Assembly: GCF_050003625.1 (NCBI RefSeq) | Contig: NC_134399.1 | Span: 106,804,615-106,868,614, forward strand | DNA length: 64,000 nucleotides | Direction of reading: 5' to 3' | From: Haematobia irritans | Lineage: Eukaryota > Arthropoda > Insecta > Diptera > Muscidae | Shown here: positions 53,606 through 64,000 of the stretch, piece by piece | Position numbering within the stretch: position 1 is the first letter of the stretch | Layout of the letters: the number at the start of each line of letters is the position of its first letter | Made by a program: the position numbers and the translations under genes | Notes under the pieces: model-generated | Told to the model about the DNA's origin: nothing | The model's input: the letters and a program-made list of their open reading frames with translations, nothing else | Databases searched by the model: none

Positions 53606-54801
53606 TTATACCCTTCACCACTATTGTGGTACAGGGTATAATAAGTTTGTGCATTTGTATGTAACGCCAAGAAGGAGTAATCATAGACCAACCTTTTAGT
53701 ATACGGATCGGCTTAGAATTAAATTCTGAGTCGATTTAGCGATGTCCGTCTGTCTGTCTGTCTGTTGATGTATTTTTGTGTGCAAAGTACAGCTCGCAGT
53801 TTTAGTCCGATTGTCCTAAAATTTGGTATAGGGTCCTGTTTCGGCTCAAAGACGATCCCTATTGATTTTGGTTCAGATCGGTTCAGATTTAGATATAGCT
53901 GCCATATATATTTTTCACCGATCTGGTCATAATTGGCGTGTATATCAACCGATCTTCCTCAAATTCCGTACATCCGAATATTTTATGAGTCTCGAAAAAC
54001 TTGCAAAATATCAGCAAAATCGGTTCAGATTTAGATATAGCTCCCATATATAGCTTTCGCCCGATTTACACTCATTTGCCCACAGAGGCCAATTTTTTGC
54101 TCCGATTTAGTTGAAATTTTGCATAGGGAGTAGAATTAGCGTTGTTACTATGCGTGCCAAATTTGCTTGAAATCGGTTCAGATTTGGATATATCTCCCAT
54201 ATAAAGCTTTCGCCCGATTTACACTCATATGACCACAGAGGCCAATTTTTAACTCCGATTTAGTTGAAATTTTGCACAGGGAGTAGAATTAGCATTGTTA
54301 CTATGCGTGCCAAATTTGGTTGAAATCGGTTCAGATTTAGATATAGCTCCCATATATATGTTTTTCTGATTTCGACAAAAATGGTCAAAATACCAACATT
54401 TTCCTTGTAAAATCGCCACTGCTTAGTCGAAAAGTTGTAAAAATGACTCTAATTTTCCTAAACTTCTAATACATATATATCGAGCGATAAATCATAAATA
54501 AACTTTTTCGAAATTTCCTTAAAATTGCTTCAGATTAAAACGTTTCCCATATTTATTTTTTACTAACATTGTGTTCCACCCTAGTGCATTAGCCGACTTA
54601 AATTTTGAGTCTATAGATTTTGTAGAAGTCTATCAAATTCTTCCAGATCGAGTGATATTTAAATGTATGTATTTGGGACAAACCTTTATATATAGCCCCC
54701 AACACATTTGACTTATGTGATATGGTATCGAAAATTTAGATCTACAAAGTGGTGCAGGGTATAATATAGTCGGCCCCGCCCGACTTTAGACTTTCCTTAC
54801 T
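53606..54801 (+). repeat. mini-me/DINE-1-like element
   Basis: Starts TATACCCTTCACCACTATTG (hairpin with GTGGTACAGGGTATAAT), GTCY tract GTCCGTCTGTCTGTCTGTCTG near 53745-53765, about four units with CGGTTCAGATTTAGATATAG, and ends with hairpin GTCGGCCCCGCCCGAC then TTTAGACTTTCCTTACT. Complete copy of the family rearranged at 8379-13882. Non-coding. Confidence 0.65.
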
Positions 54802-54833
54802 GGTTTTATAGTATTTTTATGTTAAAACAAGTA

Positions 54834-55752
54834 TATACAGCCGTAAGTTCGGCCAGGCCGAATCTTATGTACCCTCCACCATGTATTGCGTAGAAACTTC
54901 TACTAAAGACTGTCATCTACAATGCAACTACTTGGGTTGCGATAACACTTCAAATTCCTTAACACCGTCTTCTAAATTGTAAGTTAGTCCATACGGGGTA
55001 TATTTTAAACAAAGAAGGCCGATTAAATACGTTTATAATTCAGTTTGACAAAATTTTCTATAGAAATAATATTTTGATAAAATTTTCTATAGAAATAAAA
55101 TTTAGACAAAATTTTCTAAAGAAATAAAATATTTGCAAAATTTTCTATAGAAATAAAATATTTGCCAAATTTTCTATAGAAGTAAAATTTTGACAAAATT
55201 TTCTATATAAATAAAATGTTGACAAAATTTTCTATAGAAATAAAATATTGACAACATTTTCTATAGAAATAAAATTTTGACAAAATTTTCTACAGAAATA
55301 AAGTTTTGGTTGATTATTATAACCCCCATATAAATCTGAGGATCGTTTTATAGGGGGGAATTGGACCAATTTGTGCATGGCTGTTTGGGACCATATACAT
55401 ATACCAAATTTCAACCCGATCGGAAGAAATTTGCTCCTCTTAGAGGCTCCACAAGCCAAATCTGAGAGTCCGTTTATATGGGGGCTATACGTAAAAGTGG
55501 ACCGATATAGCCCATTTTCAATACCATCCGACCTACATCGATAACAACTACTTGTGCCAAGTTTCAAGTCGATAGCTTCTTTCGTTCGGAAGTTAGCGTG
55601 ATTTCAACAGACGGACGGACATGCTCAGATAGACCCAGAATTTCACCACGACCCAGAATATAATTTATGGGGTCTTACAGCAATATTTCGATGTGTTACA
55701 AACGGAATGACAAAGTTAATATACCCCCATCCTATGGTGGAGGGTATAATAA
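54834..55752 (+). repeat. Second mini-me/DINE-like family (TACCCTCCACCATG type)
   Basis: AACAAGTATATACAGCCGTA, hairpin TTCGGCCAGGCCGAA, then TACCCTCCACCATG; the 3' end CCATCCTATGGTGGAGGGTATAAT forms the matching hairpin. The interior has a minisatellite and one CCGTTTATATGGGGGCTATA unit. Confidence 0.6.
55040..55310 (+). repeat. Minisatellite, about 33-bp unit
   Basis: About eight imperfect repeats of ACAAAATTTTCTATAGAAAT followed by AAAATTTTG-like spacers, within the mini-me-like element. Confidence 0.85.
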
Positions 55753-56059
55753 AATGAATTCTATTGTTTTGTTTTCAAAAATGTATGCTACTTCAATTTT
55801 ATTCAATCTACTCCACTTTTCTCCAAAATCTACTTCACTCAATTTTTCACTAGCGGCAGCACTGATTCACATCTACTATTTTAACTTAGTAATATCAACT
55901 TGAGATAATATCGAGACGTTCACAATTGCGGCTACGAATTTTTAATATTTTTGGGAAACTACAATGGCAACCCTTCTCAATCATAATAAATATTTATTTA
56001 AATAGCCTGTGTTTGTTAATTAGTGTGTAAATATAACCATCGTGTCCAATTTAATCCTT

Positions 56060-56215
56060 AACAGCAAATGATGAGTCAAATGCAAATGCAGTATCTAGTA
56101 AGTTTGCCACATTAGAATGTATCGAAAATTTATAAATAAAATTTCCAATTTCTTTCACAGCAGTCGCCACAAGGTATCGAGACCAGGAATGCTGTCACAA
56201 TCGCCTTCGCACACC
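56060..56215 (+). pseudogene. Exon-like fragment of a Gln/Pro-rich protein
   Basis: CAG|CAAATGATGAGTCAAATGCA...CAGTATCTA|GTAAGT reads QMMSQMQMQYL and has perfect splice borders; 63 bp later TTTCACAG|CAGTCGCCACAAG reads QSPQ, and one frame over VSRPGMLSQSPSHTMQA. Low-complexity transcription-regulator style. Frame break and isolation suggest a captured or duplicated gene fragment; source not identified. Confidence 0.3.
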
Positions 56216-56419
56216 ATGCAAGCTTACAAAAGTATTTTCATCTATTGCGTTCAATTATTTGTGATTGAATTCCAACGTGGTAGTGTGATTTCGTTATAAT
56301 TGGCTGGAAAACTACAAGTGACTTTCGTTACACGTAGATGAGGAATATGATCACCTCCAAGAGCAAATGTTATTTTTGGCTGCGGGCCACGGAAATTGAA
56401 AGAGGATTAAACACCCAGT

Positions 56420-56620
56420 ATGCTTCATCCAAGAGTGGCTTAAAAAGGAGGTTTCTTGCTTAATTTATATCGCTAAATGACCACCAAATGATCTCAATCC
56501 GTTGGACTTTTGTGCCTGGAGCATTTTTAAGAGTAAGGTTGCCGCTAAAAAAATCTGTAAACAACGGTACTATTGATTCCAAAAATTCCAACCACAAACG
56601 TCCAACAATATGCTTTCGAC
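56420..56620 (+). pseudogene. Fossil mariner/Tc1 transposase C-terminal fragment
   Basis: The frame from about 56420 reads FIQEWLKKEVSC, then a stop, then PPNDLNPLDFCAWSIFKSKV, the third catalytic block of IS630/Tc1/mariner transposases (Pro-Pro-x-Asp-Leu-Asn-Pro-Leu-Asp). No TIRs seen. Confidence 0.6.
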
Positions 56621-58185
56621 TATATCACAGCAGCCATATAAAGAAATCAATATTGTCCAATTATCACGTGTGGGCCAGACCAGGAAACTGTGCAGACATT
56701 ACTTCGACCGTGATAATAGCACCGTAAAGAAGGTTAAAGAACATTTTCCAACTATGTTTAAGCGTATGAATCAATATCTATGATCGTTGCAGTGATAGAT
56801 ATTCGAAAGTAAGACCGAAACTAGTCACGTATACCATTTTGTTTAGCGTAGGCCAGTTTATTCTCTGTCCATAGGAAAACAGCCTAAACTCTGACCAAAG
56901 GCTGTTCATTAATATGTTTTTGAACTCATGTGAACCTACTTTCTTTTTGCTTTGGTGCAGCGTATAGTGGCACCCAGGATTGGCCTGTCACAAACTGTGA
57001 CATTTGCGACACACATTTGCGTCAGTATAAAAGTATGTCGCAAAACCCATAAACCCATTGCAGAAAACCTTATTTGGAATAGAAGTTGTGAACATTTATT
57101 AATTAATTTTACCAGTTTCTGCAGACATTTATGAAAGTTTTCCCGCGGTCAAGCCCATTTTCTTAGGTGGTATCGAAATTCCCGTTGGTGAGTGCTCAAA
57201 ATACCTTGAGGAGGCTGAACTTTAAGCTAAGGAAGGACGAGAAAAGCCCCCTACTTGTGCAAAAGCAATATTGTGAACATTCCAAAGAATTGAAACTTCA
57301 CATTCCATCGTCTTGGATATAATCGAATTCGTTGCCTAGCTAACTAGACTACAGTTTTTTGAGTTTTCGACTTTTGTGACTTTTTCTACATTTACTACTG
57401 TAGGATTTTTCCTTTATTTAGTATTCCACGCAGCAGAAAAATGCGTGACTCCAAAATTCCCAAATAAAATTGCCGTGGTGTACAAATTAAATAAACGTTT
57501 ATTGGTAACACAAAAAAAAAGAAGAAAAAAACATTTGAAAACTTCAAACACAGAAAAAAATTTTTCAACCAAAAATGCAAAGATTGCTATGACTAAAAAA
57601 TTAACAATATAACAAAGTATTTGAATTGAAGAGTACTAAATTACAACAACTACGCGTATGTGACGTTAACAACTTTGCGACAGTCGCAAACCTAAAAATT
57701 TTTGATACAGACCATCTCTGGTGGCACCATAATTGAGTACAAAATAGACTTGAATACAAGTATTATTAACTTTATTTTATTGTATTAATGAATGTACGTA
57801 GAATTATTATAACTGGCGCGACAGCATCGATTTTTTTGCTCATATTTAGAAGCTAACCAAACTAATTTGCTAAAATTTGTGAGAATGGTTATTGGTACGT
57901 ACAAATTTTGTTTGTTTTTTATATCTTATAAACGTTATTACGTATTTCTGACATATGGCTGAGATATAACAAATTTTTATTGACCGTTTTGAGGGGGCAT
58001 TACAGTACTACATATATATTCAGCTTTTTGGGTAAATACTATAGATATTCATACATATTGTTTTAATTGTATTACAATAGCCAAGTTCATATTTTGTTTT
58101 TATCAAACTAAAACATGTTTATGTATTCGAACTTATAAATAGCAGACAATTTTTATTTAGGAGGTTTTTCTAAATGTGATTCTAT
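56621..58185. other. Mostly unassigned DNA with one exon-like segment
   Basis: 56957-57050, after acceptor TTTGGTGCAG, reads YSGTQDWPVTNCDICDTHLR with a Cys-x2-Cys pair, then hits a stop after MSQNP. The rest is AT-rich with A-runs and no recognisable feature. Confidence 0.3.
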
Positions 58186-58189
58186 TTTC

Positions 58190-59512
58190 AGTGCACAAGT
58201 TTAAGTAATTCAGAGTGAAATTTTGCCCTACCGTTGTCGTATGAGTGTAAATCGGGAGCTATATTTAAATATGAACATATTTTTTCAAAATCAATAGCGA
58301 TTGTCTCCGAGTCAAAGTAAAACTCGGAATTTGAGAACGATTGGACATAAACTGAGTGCTGTACATTGCACACAAAATTACATATACATACAGACGATTG
58401 ACCATCGGTATAGTAAACTATGGAGACGAGATAGACATATGGTGTCTTTGGCAAAAATGCTTAGGATGGGCTCCTGAGTCGATATAGCCATGTCCGTCTG
58501 TCCGTGAACACATTTTTGTGATCAAAGTCTAGGTCGCAGTTTTAGTCCAATCGACTTCAAATTTGGCACAGGTATGTGTTTTGGGTCAGAATAGAACCCT
58601 ATTGATTTTGGTACAAATCGGTTCAGATTTAGATATAGCTCCCATATATATCTTTCACCCGATATGCACTTATAAGGGTTCCGAAGCCAGAGTTTTAGTC
58701 CAATTTGGTTGAAATTTTTCACTAGGAGTACAATTAGCAATAAAGTCAAGTGTGCCAAATTTTATTGAAATCGGTTCAAATTTAGATATAGCTCCCATAT
58801 ATATCTTTCGCCCGATTTACACTCATATGACCAAATAGGCCAAGTTTTTCTCGGATTTAGTTGAAATTTTGTACACGGAGAAGAATTAGCAATAGGGTCA
58901 AGTGCGCCAATTTTTATTGAAATCGGTTGAGATTTAGATATAGCTCCCATATATATCTTCCGCTCGATATGGACTTATATGGTCCCTGAAGCCAGAGTTT
59001 TAGCCCAATTTAGTTTAAATTTTGCACTAGTACATTTAGGTATAGCTGCCATATATATGTTTTTCTGATTTTGTCAAAATACCAACATTTTCTTTGCAAA
59101 ACCACCACAGCTTAGTCGAAATTTTGTGAAAATGACTCCAATTTTCCTAAACTTCTAATACATAACTATCAGCCGATAAATCATAAATACACTTTTGCGA
59201 AGTTGCCTTTAAATTGGTTCATATATAATCCCATATTATTTTCTACTAACATTGTGTTCCACCCAGGGCATTCACCGACTTAAATTTTAAGTCAATAGCT
59301 TTTCTAACAAGTCTTAAATATATTTTCCACTAAGAAGCCTTAAATATATTGTCGGTTCAGATTTAAATGTATGTATATGGGAACACAAACCTTTATATAC
59401 AGCACTCAACAAATTTGAAGGAATTCAGATGGTATTGAAAATGTGGATCACAAAGTGGTGCAGGGTATAATATAGTCGGCGCCGCCCGACTTTAGACTTT
59501 CCTTACTTGTTT
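58190..59512 (+). repeat. mini-me/DINE-1-like element
   Basis: CTCCTGAGTCGATATAGCCA, GTCCGTCTGTCCGTGAACAC, three units with GATATAGCTCCCATATATAT, and the end hairpin GTCGGCGCCGCCCGAC plus TTTAGACTTTCCTTACTTG. Same family as 53606-54801. Exact 5' border uncertain. Inside the MADF-BESS intron. Confidence 0.6.
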
Positions 59513-59974
59513 TATTGTAGAAAATGTGAACATATAAAAAATAAAACTGGAACTGGGAATTGTTAAAACATTACGAATAAAATTTAGATAATATAATTAC
59601 TTACGTCAACATCTAAAAACTCCTCCAAAAGCTCCTCCGAACAGGTTCCTTCTTCTTGACTTTCTTGGTCCGAAAGGAAGGATAGGTGCTTGTAGTACCA
59701 CAAAGTGGGCTTATATACACTGGCCGTTCCAGTGCCAGATCTTTCGCTCTGTCGAATTTTTTTTTAGTTCGCGTCTATATGCGCTTCTAATATTATTCTT
59801 TTTTTTAACGTCCTCTACCGTTGCCGTATTATTATGGGCTCTGCATTTTTGCAGTAGAACGTCATAGCCCATTTGACGTAAGTTTTTGTTCCTATACTCA
59901 TCTGATTTTATTTTCCATAGTTGTGGGCACTTCTTGTATAATTCAATAAATTCGATGGTAAATACGTGGTCCAT

Positions 59975-60284
59975 TTTGTTTGAAGATAGATTTTCAAAAA
60001 ATTAGTATTTTTTTTGTTACGTAAAGTGTTTGAGGATTATTTGGCCAAAACTTTGCGTTGCTCTTCTTGCATTAAATTATTTGGAATATGGCGCTTTTTA
60101 CCGTTTTCCATTTTCTTCTTCTTGATTATTTTTCAGCAAATTTCGATAATTCAAAACTAAACGATAATCGATAGCTTTCGATAATAAATTTATCGTATAC
60201 AAATCTGACCGAATTGACACACTCTACGATTTCTTTCCAACACCGACATTCCGTCCGGAATAACTGATAGTCTGTAAAGCGCAT
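59975..60284. other. MADF-BESS 5' flank and diverged family-F MITE end
   Basis: 60150-60284 carries CGATAATCGATAGC, CCGACATTCCGTCCGGAA and CTGTAAAGCGCAT, the terminal part of a family-F copy joined head-on to the next one. No clear Harbinger terminal repeat found. Confidence 0.45.
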
Positions 60285-60531
60285 TATGCGCTTTACAGAC
60301 TATCAGTTATTCCGGACGACAGTGGTCGTGTCGAACATATCCCATATATTGTGCACATTATCAGTTAAGTCCGAAGGCATAATCGATACTGCTGCATGTT
60401 TATGGGATCGATAACACATTTACCGATTATTTAGTCATCGCCGACAAGTCGTATCGATCCGACACATTGTAAGATTCTTTACAAACACCGACATCCCGTC
60501 CGGAATAACTGATAATCTGTAAAGCGCATTA
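60285..60531. mobile_element. CGATA-rich MITE (family F), copy near 60.4 kb
   Basis: TIRs TATGCGCTTTACAGACTATC (then AGTTATTCCGGACG) and CCGTCCGGAATAACTGATAA (then TCTGTAAAGCGCAT). Interior: TAATCGATACTGCTGC, GGGATCGATAACAC, CGTATCGATCCGACAC. 247 bp. Confidence 0.8.
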
Positions 60532-60800
60532 CTTCGTGCAAAAGTAACGGTACGCCAAGTGAGTCAATAATAAATAAGTTGTGATCCAAGTGTTGACTGA
60601 CTTTTGACGCGTAAAATGTTGAGGTTTTTATACAAATGTTGTTAAGAAAGAATTTTGTTGTTTTTTCACTTTTATTCTCATACGGTTGAATAAAACTTTA
60701 TATTTAGTTGAACAAAACTATATATGTTTTATGGGTTTTCAATAATCTTACGAAATGCAAAATGTTTTTTGGTGTTGACACACTTTTGACGCTCATAGTA
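60532..60800. repeat. Tc1-like terminal region, copy 2 (reverse of 47040-47327)
   Basis: CTTCGTGCAAAAGTAACGGT, AAGTGAGTCAATAATAAATA, CTTTTGACGCGTAAAATG, GGTGTTGACACACTTTTGAC: the reverse complement, with mismatches, of copy 1, again joined to a family-F MITE. Confidence 0.6.
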
Positions 60801-61200
60801 TTTAACAAACCGGGTTTTTTACCTTATAACAACCTTATAACTACGACCATTCCATGTTGTTGGTTATGCTTTAGCTATTAGTTAACAAAAAGCAAACTGA
60901 AGATATTTTCGTTATCGGGCTTTTAATTGAAAATTATTCTTAGCAGTAAGTTTCCTGCCACGGCATTCATGAAAGTGAGGAAGATGAAATTTGTTTTCGT
61001 AAAAACAACACGGGCCCGTTATTCTCATTTACCTTATTGACTCAATTCGTGTCGAACATATCCCACATATTGGCCACATTATAAGTCCGATGGCATAATC
61101 GATACTGCTGCATGTTTATGGGCTCGATAACAACGAATTGTCATATCGATTGGACACACTGCGAGATTCTTTACAAACACACGGAAAAACTTATATTTTG
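60801..61200. other. Spacer with family-F MITE scraps
   Basis: 61045-61190 contains GTGTCGAACATATCCCACAT, CATAATCGATACTGCTGCAT, CATATCGATTGGACACACTG: a truncated family-F copy. The rest is unassigned. Confidence 0.45.
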
Positions 61201-61446
61201 TAATGCGCTTTACAGACTATCAGTTATTCCGGACGGAATGTCGGTGTTTGTGAAAAATGTTACAAAGTGTCGGATCGATACGACTTGTCGGCGATGACTA
61301 AATAATCGGTAAATATGTTATCGATCCCATAAACATGCAGCAGTATCGATTATGCCTTCGGACTTAACTTATAATGTGCACAATATATGGGATATGTTCG
61401 ACACGAGCTCTGTCGTCCGGAATAACTGATAGTCTGTAAAGCGCAT
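61201..61446. mobile_element. CGATA-rich MITE (family F), copy upstream of RNF121
   Basis: TIRs TAATGCGCTTTACAGACTAT and ATAGTCTGTAAAGCGCATAA; interior GTCGGATCGATACGACTTGT, GTTATCGATCCCATAAACAT, CAGTATCGATTATGCC. Opposite orientation to the 60285 copy; ends about 270 bp before the RNF121 start codon. Confidence 0.8.
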
Positions 61447-61718
61447 AAGACGCATTAATGAGATATGTAATTCGTCAGTCGCTTATCGACGTTGATGTGT
61501 TCGAACACATATTGTTTTTTATGGCAACACTACTCCTGAATCATTCAGATTGTGACATTTCATTGTGCGACATACTATTGTGAATGCTATATGTTGTCTA
61601 TTTTAACAAGGCTGGACGAACATACTTCAGCTTTTTTTATATTTAACTAATGATTTGTCAACAAATCTCTTTAAATAACACAAATTTATAATTATCCAAT
61701 AGGATTCAAAAACAAAAA

Positions 61719-64000
<2,282 letters not shown>

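Larger units (their letters stand above)
51981..59974 (-). pseudogene. MADF-BESS protein (Harbinger accessory-type), 2 exons, two frameshifts
   Basis: Exon 1 (59605-59974): MDHVFTIEFIELYKKCPQLW and KNLRQMGYDVLLQKCRA form a MADF (Myb/SANT-like) DNA-binding domain. One extra A in an A9 run near 59757-59765 shifts the frame; the alternative frame gives SGTGTASVYKPTLWYYKHLS, typical for MADF C-termini, and ends EEFLDVD at donor GTAAGT. Exon 2 (51981-52516) begins KVEPKK, has a one-base loss in an A8 run near 52497-52504, then SFWKERKTLLEKAINIM and a BESS motif (SPKQKMYASRIISETLYLGQ). Phases of the two exons match across a 7.1-kb intron. About 300 aa if whole. In PIF/Harbinger elements a SANT/MADF-type partner carries the transposase to DNA ends, so this is probably the partner gene (inference). 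Confidence 0.7.

Noticed and set aside
56952..57134. 60-codon frame MVQRIVAPRIGLSQ as a gene
   Set aside because: The better reading of this segment is another frame (YSGTQDWPVTNCDICD); neither is long enough to call a gene.

Overview
The window is AT-rich nuclear DNA of a higher fly, most likely a calyptrate (house-fly or stable-fly relative). Evidence: five spliced or single-exon insect genes with GT-AG introns; a tRNA-derived SINE whose tail ends in CTAACC repeats; many mini-me/DINE-1-like repeats carrying TA and GTCY microsatellites; LINE, Ty3/gypsy, Tc1/mariner and Harbinger elements. The species cannot be fixed from sequence alone. There is no sign of bacterial, viral or organellar origin.

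Host genes. (1) Ankle2, minus strand, fills the left half: first coding exon at 31956-32067, nine more exons between 7401 and 1, and the 3' end off the left edge. All exon phases match. Its first intron is 24.6 kb and is mostly transposon. (2) A GTSF1/asterix-like CHHC zinc-finger gene, plus, 40322-40868 (piRNA pathway family). (3) A CD2BP2/U5-52K GYF-domain gene, minus, 42807-43733. (4) A probable CUSTOS-like gene, plus, 44821-46384. (5) RNF121, a membrane RING E3 ligase, plus, from 61719 and cut by the right edge inside the RING.

Mobile DNA, left to right. 1-7.4 kb: Ankle2 exons with a LINE tail, a mini-me-like repeat and a broken mariner in the introns. 8.0-14.0 kb: a nested stack, SINE > AT-rich MITE > rearranged mini-me > (TA)n > intact Ty3/gypsy element with identical LTRs. 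15.5-18.8 kb: SINE, MITE, LINE relic. 19249-29362: a 10.1-kb foldback element with inverted arms built of 157-bp tandem repeats (7 copies left, about 37 right), flanked by a perfect 8-bp target duplication. 32-35.3 kb: Tourist-like MITEs. 35282-40180: a nearly full-length Jockey-type LINE with a 15-bp target duplication, about 125 bp from the GTSF1-like start codon. 42.2, 44.2 and 50.3 kb: MITEs with 3-bp duplications, some nested in each other. 47-49.8 kb: a palindromic Tc1 relic interrupted by a mariner. 49.9-60 kb: a decayed PIF/Harbinger pair (DDE transposase and MADF-BESS protein) lying on opposite strands with interleaved exons, its intron packed with mini-me repeats. 60.2-61.5 kb: palindromic CGATA-rich MITEs in front of RNF121.

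Host coding frames contain no indels, so the frameshifts and stops in the transposons look like real decay rather than assembly error. The strongest candidates for something undescribed are the giant 157-bp-satellite foldback element inside Ankle2 intron 1 and the CGATA-rich MITE family at two gene promoters.
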